From contig CAKAKS010000001.1 in assembly GCA_916700875.1 (NCBI GenBank), forward strand, positions 9,797,741 through 9,861,740: a stretch of DNA of 64,000 nt, read 5' to 3'. Source of the stretch: Sebastes aleutianus. Taxonomy: Eukaryota; Chordata; Actinopteri; Perciformes; Sebastidae. The position numbers and the translations under genes were made by a program. Each line of letters opens with the position of its first letter. Position 1 is the first letter of the stretch. Shown one piece after another: positions 35,057 through 46,638 of the stretch. The notes below the pieces were generated by a model, which was not told the DNA's origin, made no database searches, and worked only from the letters and a program-made list of their open reading frames with translations.

Positions 35057-38000
35057 CTTTTTCCGATCTGAGTTGAATTTTTTTCAACTCGAGGCATTCA
35101 GGGTAAATAAACACGAGGTGTTCAGCAACGCAAAAGCAGCGGGGAAAAGGCTTCAATCTCATTAAAAAAAAATTACAAAAAGCCGCCCCAGGCTGCTAAA
35201 ACACATTCTGTCTGATCCGGGCCTTGTCCTGTTTTTGATCGTATTTGGGATATGGTGTTTACATAGAACATGAAAAACCTGGTTATTCATATCCCTGAAT
35301 AAATGACCATTACAGTATCCAGGTTTAAGGCGTTTACCTGCCGAGGTTTCTATCGGAGTACTCATGGAAAATTGGGAATCTAACCCATACAAAATATTTG
35401 CTGAGAAGAAAATACAACTTCTATCTATTATTACATTTATATATTTACATGAAAATAGACAACTATCATTATTTGTGTATTAAACAATGATTATAACTTT
35501 ATCTTTCTTTACCTAAAATGCATATAAAGCATATTGTCTTGAAATACCTAATTTATTGATAATGGTACTTGAAAGGTTAATACAGGTTTGCAGATATAAC
35601 GGTTGTGAGATCCACAAAGATTGACTGCGTAACAACCGAGCAGAAGATGCACTAATCTATAAAAGAGCATTTGTAAATAGCTATTTGATTTTTCACCCCT
35701 CCCAACTGGGAGTCTGTCCGCAAGTTGAATAAGTTAACACATTTTTTTTAAGCTTCAATGCAAAGTGTAACATTGTTATTACATTGCATGTTTTAAAAAA
35801 AAAATTGCATGTATATGAAGATAAAATCTAAATATAAAATTATTTATTAAATTGTATTATTCTTATAATTTGCTCTTAAGAAGATAAATGGATACGTGAA
35901 ACACTCTGTTCCTGTTCAGATGGTTTTGTGACACTGCCACCTTTCCAACTAATGTAATGTTTGACATCACCTACCTGTAGCGTGTGTAAATGGGTCACTA
36001 GTGAGCTATGACCATGTGTCTGTGAAATTTACAAGCAAAGACAAATTAAATGACCAAATGACTTTTCACTATTTGATGTGATTAAAAATTAACACATATT
36101 TGAACACAGCATGTCATTTTTGGACTCTTTTTTTGTTCTTCTTTATTCTTATATGTATTTCAATCCTCAATGGACTTGCAAAAGGTGGATAAAGTCCGTA
36201 GATCTCCAGCATCTCCCCTTTGTTCTGCCGACATGCACGCTGCACATCACACAACAACACAGCTGTTTCTTCCACCGAGGCTTGACCTCTCCTAATCAAC
36301 CATCACCAGCCATCTATTATTCATGCAAACCAGCCTTGGAAAAATTACCCCTGACTATCATTTGCGGGACTTCTCATATGAAATCTGTCTCCAGCTTAAT
36401 GAAGCAAGATGGATGCTGACCTTATGTCATGACAACAGGGTCATATTAATGAAGTTTGAGGCAAATGACACCAGGATTGTTCATGTGAAGGAGAGCGAAA
36501 TTGTCATTTGCTGGGATTTTTTTTTTTGGTTAGCACAAAATCAGAAAACAAGTTTTTTTTTCTCTCTCTCTTTCTCTCTCTGTCTGTGGCTGCCATGGTT
36601 ACAGACATGGGATGGGAATTTTGTCTGTCACAACAAAAAAAACCTGCCCGAGACACAGAATGGGGAGTCAGACTGAAACTAGACTCAAGTGGAAAAAACC
36701 TCTAAAATCACCAGATGAAACATGAATCATCACATGTTTTCACAGATTAATGAAAAACGCATCTATTTGTGTTGAATTCTGACTCATCTGAAAGCTCATT
36801 TCAGCTCTGACAGAATATGCAATGAGAAAGATTCTGCATTGCAGTGCCCTCCAATGGCCAAATCTATATTTGTTTAATGTAATAAGGAGATAAAATGCTC
36901 TCCAGGGAGAGAAACAGATGTAGTGCCAGGTTGCGTGTAAAATATGATTATGGGGCGCTGTCAGAAAAAGTCTGATTTCCTCTTTCATGATAAAATACAG
37001 GTGTATGCACTAAAAGGCTTTCAGTTATAACATAAACCATGATTATAAGATATTCTCAGTGGTGAAACTGTAAATTATTAATGCCAAAAAACCTTTAAGA
37101 GGAGCTTAAGTGATGTCTAGCATGTTAGCAGTAAAACCTGTTTAACATTTTACATCCGTGGTCATTAGCTGAGGCTCTTAACTGCAACAAATTATTATTA
37201 CAACATCCTAATAGATCAGCTAACAGATCACCAATGGTGTAAGGAAATAACATTAAGGGGTTTAATGATTAAGCCCACAACACCGGGTCGGCAGATGTCC
37301 TTGTGACTCATGTGTCTCTTGTCTGTGCACGCTCCACCCCCGCACTCCGGCACCCTGCTAGCAGCACAGCGCAGCAACCTATATCACACAGGGTGCTTTC
37401 TAATCCAACATGACCTCTCACCAGGCTGCCACCCAGGCCACCAAGAAAGCCACCATGACAGTCAGGCAATGATTAGTGGGGGAACCGTGGGGGAGGAGAG
37501 GCCACAGGGCTTATTTGGAGCTCATTTACTGTGAACAAGGCTTTCACACATCACCGATGTTGTGCTTCTATAACCGTATCCCAGCCCCCAAAAATACATA
37601 CATACAGAGTAAATAGAATTTCTATTCTATTCTAATGTTATCTTCGGTGTTGTCAATCATTTTCTATCAAAATATCATGAATCAACCTACACTTTACAGC
37701 CTGCTGACTTCTGTTTTCTTTGTTTACTCACTGTCATGTTTGTACAGTGTCATGAGGGAATTGTCACGGTTTTATCCGAAACCTGAGACATAATAGGCTA
37801 TTTTCCGAATGCCACAGTGGATTTCAGGTCAGCCACAATTTCCCACTCCCTCGCAGGCACGGTGGCTGTTTGGTGGCAGAATGTTTGGCAGAGCTTTGAA
37901 ATGTGGGAGTCTGGAGGAAAGTGTGGAGGATGCCATTTCCTGTCATAGGTCGAGGTGGCGAGGAGCTCTGGGTTCCTGCCGGACTCGACCAATCTGTGAA

Positions 38001-38111
38001 ATAGCCATGACTCTGGGTTCCGTCGTTATAGTTAGTTCTGCCCAAATCAGAGAAAAGAGAGAGTGAAGACAGGTGGTGAAGGTGAAATAGCACCATCTGA
38101 AAAGCCTGATT

Positions 38112-38505
38112 GTTTAATTTCTAGGGTTTTTGTATAGTTTGTTTCCTGTTTTTCTCCTCTTGTGTCTTTTCTTGATTTACTTCCTGCCTTTGTTTGTTTC
38201 CCGCCTGAGTGATTATCTGCCCCGCCCTGATGAGTTTCACCTGTTCCTCATCAGCCCTGTCATCTCCTGTCCCTCGTTATTTCCCTCCTTTCCCTTTCCT
38301 TGGGTATTTAGTCTCTGTGCTGTCCCTTGTGTTTTGTCAGTTCGTCTTCGTTGCCACTAGGAGTTTTGTTTGCTGGTGTTCTGCAAGCTATACCTGTCTG
38401 TCTTTTTGGGACTCTTCTGTTTAATTAGAAGTATCTTCATTGAATCTATCTCTGCATTTGGGTCCTCCCTGCTTGTGCTGCTTCCTTCAACCACTACAGA
38501 TAGTG
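38112..38505 (+). repeat. Solo-LTR-like repeat
   Basis: It shares, with three other copies here, GTTTGTTTCCTGTTTTT, TGCCCCGCCCTGATGAGTTT, CACCTGTTCCTC and, near the end, CTGCATTTGGGTCCT. AATTAGAAGTATCTTC stands where other copies have ATTAAAAGTATTTTC. All four copies are in the same orientation. An LTR origin is inferred from the TG...CA ends of the 50854 copy. Confidence 0.6.
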
Positions 38506-39644
38506 GAGGAAATAGAAGATGGCCAGACAATGTGCCCCTCTCAAATTAAACTACAGTGTCTTCAATTCTAATTGTATTTTCAAGAATTGAAGACAATTTG
38601 ACTACTTTCAATGCATCTTTTGCTGTTTTGAAACGGACGTTTTGAATGGGTGTTTGTGACCATATGGGTCATAAAACAACGACTGCTCAACTGGAAACAT
38701 GAAAACCATCAAGCAGCAAGCGGTTCGGGAGGATGCATCATTAGTAAAAGGAAGACGAAATAGATGCAAGAGATGAAATACACAATGCAGACAGCTGGAA
38801 ACTATTACGCTTGTTGATGAGCGTATGAATGCTGTTTATCAGCACAACACTTCTTCACATTTGTCACATGCTTTCATAGGAGCCCAGTTTGAGCACAACA
38901 AATTCAGCTGGTAGATGTTTCAGTCATTAATTATGTGCTATTTTGTGAGTAAATATGACTCAGACACCCACACCCAACTTCCAGTACGAGTCAGTTTCAG
39001 AATGGCATCTTCAGTTTTGGAATCTGTGTTCTTAAAACTCTGTGCACATGAACATTTCCCTTTAATAACTTCCTTTAAAGGTATTACTTTGATAAGAATT
39101 GAATGGGTTTTTCTGTTATGAACCTCTCATCTGATCCGAGGCTGAATCAGTGTTTTAGAGGTCAAATTATAAAAGGAGCCCAGTGCAACATTGGTACAGA
39201 TTGAATGCTATTGACGTAAGCTGATGCATTCAAAGTGTCCAGTCTCAGCACTCTGTCTGACCTTGGGGCCGATCCCTGCAGGGTTTAACTCCCCAGAACT
39301 GTTCTAATGGCAGTAAATGCTTGGCTTGGCAATTTCTGTGTGTCCAAAGGTCTTGTTATGCATCCACATCACCTCTTTACATTACTCTACAGTAAGTCAC
39401 TGTCACATCAGCAGCGACTGTACTATACTGTAAGTCACAGAGGGACTGCTGGTTTTAAATTCCTCATCAATTACCACAACGTAGAGAATAGCCAGAGGCT
39501 CGTCAAAATAAAGCGGAAAGATCAGTTTGGTGTTCATGCTGTGTTTGTTTCTTTAATAATTTCACTTCCAGTTGCAGCTCATATAATTAGCTACACATGT
39601 GTGAATATCACTAAATACTTCTTTATACAAATGAATCATTGACA

Positions 39645-40215
39645 TAATCAACCCAATCTCATGGGAAGGTTTATAAATAGCATGCATTACAAAGACATTC
39701 TGTATGTCATGAGGACGCATTTTAGACATATCATTTAAATGACACGCAACAACTACGGTAACATCAACAATTAGGTTTAGGCAACAAACCACTTAGTTAG
39801 GTTTAGAAAAAATAATTATGGTTGGGCTTAAAATAAGTACATAAACTAAGTAAAATACATATGGAAACAGGGTAACATATTTACAGAACACATGTCACAA
39901 GGGTCACTAAAAAAAAACACCACAAACGTCACTGGAAACAGGGTAACATAAGTACGGAAAACATGTAACAAACGTCACTAAAAAAAACACACCACAAACG
40001 TCACTAACATAACTTACTAAACAAAACACCAGTCACCTTGTTGAAAGTCCTGTGTTTGTTGGACCCATCCACCTCCATTCCTGTCTACCATAAGCAGTCT
40101 TTATCACTTGTTATACTACGTCACTAGCTCTGAGTGTAGCGGATGCGTTTACACTGCAGTCAGTACAAACTACATGGCGTACAAATGACACACCAAAAGC
40201 AGGAACGGCTTTGTT
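39645..40215 (+). mobile_element. Shared-core element with a fourth terminal type and internal tandem duplication
   Basis: The left end is CAACCCAATCTCATGGGAAG. The core has ACTTAGTTAGGTTTAGAAAA and GTTGAAAGTCCTGTGTTTGT. Inside, a 71-base unit at 39862-39932 is repeated at 39933-40003 (GGAAACAGGGTAACAT...CACAAACGTCAC). The right end is uncertain. Confidence 0.55.
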
Positions 40216-40494
40216 ATTGCACGCTATTTGTACTGTAGGTGTTATTTGGTCTTAGCTGTTTAATGACATGGTGCACTTGGCATCAGTAGTTTGCCTGAGG
40301 TAATGCTATGCTGCAATCATATTACAGTAATATGCAAATGTATTGATGGATAATGCATTATGTGCATTATTTCCTGTAATATAATTCATGCCCTGCATTA
40401 ATCTGTCCAGTTGTTAATTTGGAGTTATCATTATATTTGTCTTGAGGGAGATGAATGCTGAATTTTTAACTCTACATTATGTAGTAGAGGTGCC

Positions 40495-40620
40495 CGGAGG
40501 GCAGCACAGTGTCTTGGTTGTTAACGCTGTCTCCTCAGGATTTTAATTCTAGGTTTTTTCCTTAGACATGCAGTTCAGCTAGATGGGAAACTTTTGCATT
40601 TGTAGTGTTTAAGTGCAGAC
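40495..40620. repeat. Worn SINE-like fragment
   Basis: GGAGGGCAGCACAGTGTCTT, then GTTAACGCTGTCTCCTCAGG, resembles the tRNA-like head of common fish SINEs (GGGCGGCACGGTGG... type). It is diverged, with no tail seen. Confidence 0.35.
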
Positions 40621-41039
40621 GTGTCTGAAATACAGTAGCTCTGTGCTTCCTGCTCAGCGCAGGCTATACCGGCTCCAGCCTTGTGGAACTTCCTGACAGT
40701 AAAAAAGACAGTTAAGAAAATTGATGACACAGCTACATATTCTTTATAATGTGTGAACAAGTTATAAGATGGAACCTAAAAATCCATACTTCACACTGTA
40801 TAGTAACTTGGTCTTCTATTTTCTTGCATCGAAGTAGATTCACCTCATTATTTTTTTATTTAAAATAAAAGACCAAATCTCTTGAGATTCTCTAAAAATC
40901 CATGTTTGAAGATCAGTCCAAACATAATTCCAAAATGTGGAATAAAACAATGTAGGAGAGAAGAAAGTGATTTAGAAAAGACAATAACTGGAGAAACATT
41001 TATCCATTGTGTCTGCGTACTGCTGCTAATGACGGCAAG

Positions 41040-41232
41040 GGATTCATTAAAATCATTAAATTGTGTTACGGAAAGGTCATGTGTCAGATCCCCATAGTAA
41101 CAGCCAGTGTTTGTCCATCACAAGCTGAGTGTCTTGTTGCAGAATAACACTTGAGTGAGATACTAAAATGCTCCCCATTGTAAGTCTCTCCGGATAAGAA
41201 CGCCAACTAAATGCCAGAAATGTAAATGCTTT
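41040..41232 (+). repeat. SINE-like element
   Basis: It ends CTCTCCGGATAAGAACGCCA, then ACTAAATGCCAGAAATGTAAATG. This is a diverged form of the GGATAAGAGCGTCTGCTAAATG tail typical of many teleost SINEs. The upstream AGTGAGATACTAAAATGCTC also fits. Confidence 0.6.
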
Positions 41233-41924
41233 CTAGGAGGCAGTTGCACAGAATTTCTGGGACATAGAAGACGCTGGTTAAACATTTCTCAAAAGGTCAC
41301 TCACTTGGTTTGAGCGGCTACAAAGTGCTGGATTCTCCAGGAGGGCCATAGTTTTCATTAGCATGTGTAAAATGTCCATCTCACTCTCTGTTTGCTTATT
41401 TACGTAAATTAACTCAAAGGTAAACATTCTCACACAGCCAGCGGGTTCATGATTTGATTATGAGTAACTCTCATTTCATTCCCAAAAACTCATTAGAACG
41501 CTCTTCAGCGCTGCGACAGTTAAATTATCTCGCAGGCTGCAAATTCAGTAAATTGCGGAATGTGTTGTAAGATAATGAAACTGAAATTACATTTCAATCT
41601 AGCAGCAGCAGCAGAGTGAATCCATGCATGACATAAGCTCCAGACAAGGTCAAACTGATGAACATAGTATGTGAATATGTGGAACACAAGCAGCTGAGCA
41701 AGCTATGTACTCTGCCATAAGTCGGATTTACTATGAGAATGACACCAGACAGCAATGGTTTGGGTGTCCAGTTCATGCAGAGTGCAACGGGTTTGACACT
41801 TAAACTCCAGGAGTCAGCGGTTAGAGGGACATTCTGGTTTCATACAACTTGAGTTTTGTTTTCGTAGTTTTGGCCATCGTTCCTGTTGGCAGTATTAATA
41901 CTGTACCTACCAAATGAATTGCTG

Positions 41925-42432
41925 AAATCTGAGAACATGCTGACTTCACTCTTATCACATACTGACGCTTTGTCAGCACCCCTTGGCATCGGACACACAC
42001 ACTGGATTGCTTAGCGCGTCAAAGTGTGGGGCTCCACTACGGTTGTGGTTAACAATGTGAATTCAAACAAAAACACTTCCTTAGGTTTAGGCAACAAAAC
42101 CACTTAGTTAGGTTTAGGAAAAAAAACATCATGGTTTGGCTTAAAATTACTACTTTTGTAAAGTGAAAGTGAAACTTAACGGTACACAAACAGTGGTCTC
42201 CTGGTTGAAAGCCCTGTGTTTGTTGGACCCTTTTTTAGCTCTTCACGTGACCACACTCCCCGACAACTTTCTCTGAGCGTCTACTGACACGGATAAGTTT
42301 ACATTGTAGTTACCTGACAGCCCGTTGAGTCTCTTAATACAGATGCTAAAGGGTGCCTTGTGCGTCGGTATCACACGCCGAGGGGCGTGGTAAAGCGTCG
42401 CTATTTGACGCCCTGAGAATGAGAACAAAGTA
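41925..42432 (+). mobile_element. Type C element
   Basis: It starts near CTGAGAACATGCTGACTTCA with ATACTGACGCTTTGTCAGCA, and ends GACGCCCTGAGAATGAGAAC. The core has AACCACTTAGTTAGGTTTAG and GTGGTCTCCTGGTTGAAAGC. Confidence 0.7.
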
Positions 42433-42754
42433 TGACATTGTAAGGAATACAAGCAGAAAAAAACAAATTAAGCAGTAATACAGGTTTTAAACAAACCCCA
42501 GCTTTACATGTCCATAATTTCTAAATAATTTCCAAGAAGTTTCCTGGAAAGAACTCTAAATTTATTCTAATTATAGGGAAAACATAGTCCAATTAATTAA
42601 TTGCAACTAATTGTTAATGCAACCTTGAAAGTCGTTAAAAGTCAGTAAAAAGCAGTGAAAGTCAACTGAACAACTGATTTGTCTACAGGCAAGCATACAA
42701 TTCAACATGAAAAGTAACGTTACGAATAATAAATATATGGTAATGTCATGATGT

Positions 42755-43165
42755 GCTCTGCTCTAAGGTTATGCTTTCTTTGTGCAGTCGTTTCAGTTCC
42801 TGCTCTCATGTGTTTCCCGCCTCCTTGATAAGTTCCACCTGTCCCTTTGTTAGCCCCAGTGTTAGCCCTTCACTCACCAGACCTCCGCTCACCTGTTCCC
42901 ACTTCCCCGTTAATCAGTCACTGCATGTACCGGTCCACTTCCTTTGTTCTGTTGTCAGATTGTCATCGCTGCTTTGTAGAGTTTGTATTACCAGTTACCT
43001 GTTTTTCTGTCACTTGCTTGCTTGTTACCTGTCTTTTGGATTAACTGGACTCTTGTCAACAGAAAGCTACATGTAATTAAAATATTGAAGTTATCCGACC
43101 GTCTCCTCGACTTTCTGCATTTGGGTCCAATCTGTGTTCAAAAATTCACTGCACCGTGGCAGATA
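42755..43165 (+). repeat. Solo-LTR-like repeat
   Basis: A diverged copy of the 38112 family: TTTCAGTTCCTGCTCTCATG, CACCTGTTCCCACTTCCC, and CTGCATTTGGGTCC near the end. Confidence 0.55.
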
Positions 43166-43697
43166 AATTTATATTTATCTGAAATGTTCTCAATCAGCCT
43201 CTTACTATAAGTGAAGGACTCCAACAAACACACATTTTTCTCAGATTTTTACAGATTTCTATAGTTGTGTTTTTCTTCTTGGTTTTCTCACTGGTTTGAA
43301 CTGGCCGAGGGAAAAAGTGATGTCAAAAAGTTATAAGAAAATATAAAAAAAACTTTCAGGGGTATATAATTGGAACGTGTCGGACAGTATTAAGGAATGC
43401 TTTGGGGACTACAGAATTGTAAAATAAGGTTTTTTGTAGTTCAATTTGAACCTATACCACACCTACTGGATCATAGGTGTGCACACAGACTGTTTTCCTT
43501 CAGTTTTATTTCCAAATAAAGTAGATAATCTGACCAAACTGTTGACTTGTTTGTAGCCTATATGATCGTCCAACCGCTTGTGTTTCTTGTGTTGCATCCG
43601 ATAGAAATGAAACCAAGTTATAAAGGACAAAATGCCCTTTAAAGTTCCCACTCCTGTGTGTACTCATCGAGCTGAATGGAGCCAGTGCTACATGTGA

Positions 43698-43718
43698 TGT
43701 GCTGTCCGTGGTGCTGAA
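43698..43718 (-). promoter_or_regulatory. RE1/NRSE (REST-binding) element upstream of gria2
   Basis: The + strand has GCTGTCCGTGGTGCTGAA at 43701-43718. This is an exact reverse complement of 18 consecutive bases of the canonical RE1 (TTCAGCACCACGGACAGC). It lies 2.56 kb before the gria2 ATG and 9.4 kb after the glrb stop. Mammalian GRIA2 is a known REST target with an RE1 near its promoter. The position here is more distal. Confidence 0.85.
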
Positions 43719-44994
43719 ATCTGAAACACACTGTTGCTTCCAACATCCAGCATCCTGAGCTCCCACTCGCTCTCCGCCTCATTAGTCTGCTCCCATACTG
43801 CTATCTCACACCGTCCAATGATTAATATACATCTGTCCGTGCAGCCTGAGATACGCATATCATAAAACAAGGGGACAGGAATGCCATTTATTTCCTATTA
43901 GCTGTGAGGCAGCTCTCCTCCATTTAGCCCTGTTTAAAATGGCAGCTACAACCAGCGATAGATTTGCATTGGATTTGTATGCAGAGGGTGCAAATAAGCA
44001 CTAGATCAAAGTTAAAGAGGAGATTCATTCCTGGAGGGCATGAGTGATGGCCTCCAGCTGATGCACTTGATGAGTTTTCTCAGTATGAAATGTTGGCCTT
44101 TAGCGTGGTGTAGAGGAGACTTGTTTTTCAAGTGGCCGAAAAACATTTCAAGGTCTCAATTCAAGTTGTCCATTCAATATTTGTGCTGCTTTTCTGACAT
44201 TTTGTCAATTATACAAAGCAGTTCTTAAGGTCGCAGATATATTCAGCTATTGGCTTTATTCCATTGTGCATTCAGGAACTATTAGGGGAGAAATGATTTC
44301 CAGATGGTTAAAATCCATAAGCTAAAGGTTTTCAGCACATTGAGTCACTTATGAATTAAGATTAAAGCACGTACATCTTCAGTGTACACGGTATAAATGA
44401 TACTTGTAAGGTCATAAGTCTGATTCCAGCAAGAGTGAAGTGATCTAGAGCAACCTTTATCAGCCTGCTCACTCATTATGAAGGTCAAAGCTGAACCTAC
44501 GAATTGATTAGTTGATGGACAAAAAATTAATTTTCACAATCTTTTTTATTGTTACACTCTTTTTTTCATTTCAAGCGAATATGCCAAAACATTCTCTGGT
44601 TCCAATTTCTTCAGTTTTGCTGCTTTCATCAGTCTGTTCAATATTCAGTTTGTATCATTCTGTTTAAATGCACAACTTAAACTTTTAATCAAAAAATGAA
44701 CCGCAGATTAAAAGATAATTCAAACAATTGTTAGCTGCAGCCCCAACAAACTCTGTATGAGAGTATCAGTCACGTGCATGAAATGTAAAAAGATTTTTTT
44801 TGAGTTTCAATCAATGTGTATCGACTAGACTAATAGACAGAAGTATAGACATTTAAAAAATGATACTACAAATAGGCTCCATTTAAGTCTGTTTATTGGA
44901 ATATTGACTTTAACAATAACGTTAATAATCAATCAGAGATCAAATTAAAAATGGAATAATATTTCCCCCAAATATAGACTCTGTAAAATAACAT

Positions 44995-45560
44995 ATTATT
45001 TCAATCTAGCCCAAGATTGGCAATAAACAGGTCCCCCATCCCGACCCCAATACCACCTCTCCTAAACCAACCTATCATACCCACCCCCATTTCTTTCTTT
45101 TTTTAATTTTTATTTTATTTGAGTTTTGTGTCTCTTAGTTCTTTTCTTTTCTTTTCTTTTCTTTTTTTTCTTTTATTCAAGTTGTATAAAAAGTATAACA
45201 AATGTGCAATGGACTTTGAAGTAAACAAATTTCTGGAAGATGATGAATTGCGATAAAATATTCTTTTAAAAAAAATCACTAACTCTAATGGGTTAATAAG
45301 GAAGGAACCCCAATACCACTTTCCCTAAACTACCCCATCATACCCACCCCCATTTCTTTTTTTAACTTTTTAATTGATTTTATTAGATTTTATTTTGTTG
45401 TTTTGTTTTGGTTTTGGTTTGCTTGAGTTTTGTGTCTCTTAGTTCTTTTCTTTTTTTATTTGATTTAAGTTGTATAAAAAATGTGCAATGGACTTTGAAG
45501 TAAAGAAATGTCTGGAAGATGATGTATTGCAATAAAGTATTCTTTAAAAAAAGGAAGAAA
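44995..45560 (+). repeat. Two tandem copies of a retroposon-like 3' tail
   Basis: The units at about 45045-45272 and 45308-45556 both contain CCCCAATACCAC, CATCATACCCACCCCCATTT-type text, TTTTGTGTCTCTTAGTTCTT, TGTGCAATGGACTTTGAAGT and AATAAA-like signals followed by TATTCTTT and an A run. This looks like the 3' end of a polyadenylated retroelement present twice in direct repeat. Confidence 0.65.
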
Positions 45561-45780
45561 GGTACAGTTAACAAGTTTGGAGGTGAAGATGAAGAAGAGT
45601 CAGTCCACATGAGATTCTTGGTGTTGGGTTGGAAAGCCTTTTGACAACTGAACTCTGACATAAAAGCAGATTGACCTGTTGAAACACTGGGACTAACTGC
45701 TCACATATTATAGCCTTGTGACCCCTATAGGATGTTATGAATCAACAATGTCCCATGTTTTCATGGCTTAATGCTCCTAA

Positions 45781-46279
45781 TTAAAGCATAATAAAACAGA
45801 CTAGATGTTTAACTTCCATTGTAAGCCGTGTGCACTCTTGTCACCAAGTGGCTGCCGCTCGGCTCTTTCCGTCTCTTTCCGCCTTTCTCATTAACATTCC
45901 TCACTTGTGGGTGTGATGCTGAAAGGATCTCTCCGGCGCTTCGAGGAGCGGAGACGCGCAGTGTCTCTGTGCGTCTCTTAGAGGAGGAGGTATCAGCTGC
46001 CGGCAGGAGGGGAGCGACGAGGAGGAGCGGAAGAAGAGACAGCAAAGACGAACCTACATCGCAGGCGACCATTCCTTCACTGCTGGCGTCCTTTTCCACA
46101 GCAAAGCCACCTGCAGAAAAAAAAAAAAAAAAAAAAAACGCTCCTTTTTTTGCTGCAGATTTGAGTTGTTTTTTCTCTCCAAAGGCTCTCCAATATGTTT
46201 CGGATCTAAACATCTCTAGACACATTAGAGGAATATCAGACTCCCCTGGTGGATGTGGACACCTTGAAACTGTGGAACC
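45781..46279 (+). promoter_or_regulatory. gria2: gria2 promoter-proximal region and 5' leader
   Basis: GC- and CpG-richer than its surroundings. Three short upstream ORFs precede the GluA2 start: 45916-45981 (21 codons), 46195-46209 (4 codons) and 46253-46267 (4 codons). A run of 22 A lies at 46117-46138. Mammalian GRIA2 is known for a long leader with upstream ORFs and repeat-mediated translational repression, so the layout is comparable. The start of transcription is not known, and whether all three ORFs are transcribed is inference. Confidence 0.6.
46117..46138. repeat. A22 homopolymer in the gria2 leader
   Basis: 22 consecutive A, flanked by CTGCAG on the left and by CGCTCC, T7, then GCTGCAG on the right. 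Confidence 0.95.
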
Positions 46280-46364
46280 ATGGAAAAGATAGTGAATTTA
46301 TCCGTTTCAGTTCTGCTGGTTTTATGGGGATGCGCGCTGGGAGGCTCGCCCAGTGTTCAGATTG
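46280..46364 (+). CDS. gria2: gria2 coding exon 1
   Basis: It encodes residues 1-28 plus one base: the signal peptide and the first mature residues (SPSVQI). The donor is ATTG|GTAGGT. The 133-base following intron is very short beside the next one. Confidence 0.94.
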
Positions 46365-46638
46365 GTAGGTATCCATTAGTTCCAACATAACAAAAAAAAA
46401 ACGACTTGGATAAAAAAGCATTTTTTTGTGCGCAAAATGTGTCTTACAAGAGAACAATATGCAAAGTGTAAGCTGATGTTTGCATTTGGGTTTTCAGGAG
46501 GACTCTTTCCAAGGGGTGCGGATCAAGAGTACAGCGCATTTCGGATAGGAATGGTTCAGTTTGGCACCTCAGAATTCAGATTGACGCCCCACATTGACAA
46601 TCTGGAAGTGGCGAACAGTTTTGCTGTAACCAACTGCT
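46280..46638 (+). CDS. gria2: Glutamate receptor AMPA 2 (GluA2), first two exons only
   Basis: Exon 1 coding is 46280-46364 and exon 2 is 46498-46638. The intron between them is 133 bases, GTAGGT to TTTTCAG. Residues 1-75 and one base of residue 76 are present: a signal peptide (MEKIVNLSVSVLLVLWGCAL), then SVQIGGLFPRGADQEYSAFR and EFRLTPHIDNLEVANSFAVT. Most of exon 2 is identical to mammalian GluA2, at the start of the amino-terminal domain that directs subunit assembly. The donor GTAAGT is at 46639. The ligand-binding domain, the pore with the Q/R editing site and the C-tail lie beyond the window. The ATG context AACCATGG is strong. Teleosts have gria2a and gria2b, and I do not assign which this is. 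Confidence 0.95.
46498..46638 (+). CDS. gria2: gria2 coding exon 2
   Basis: It encodes residues 29-75 plus one base, GGLFPRGADQEYSAFRIGMV through FAVTNC. It aligns with mammalian GluA2 with few changes (for example FRIGMVQFGTSEF for FRVGMVQFSTSEF). Acceptor GGGTTTTCAG, donor T|GTAAGT. Confidence 0.96.

Larger units (their letters stand above)
34303..43690. other. glrb-gria2 intergenic region, 3' flank of glrb
   Basis: No gene is supported on either strand. The glrb 3' UTR end is uncertain: candidate AATAAA signals are at 35106-35111 and near 35299, both beyond the transposon copy at 34769-35056. Other contents are the LTR-like repeats and shared-core elements listed separately. Confidence 0.5.

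Noticed and set aside
41960..41985. GTCAGCACC as a possible third RE1
   Set aside because: Only a half site; the GGACAGC half is absent at any allowed spacing, and it lies in a repeated type C element.
45828..46292. Long open frame overlapping the gria2 start codon out of frame
   Set aside because: Its first codon is GTG and it has no internal ATG, so it is not a normal upstream ORF. It follows from the GC-rich leader and the A22 (poly-Lys) run.
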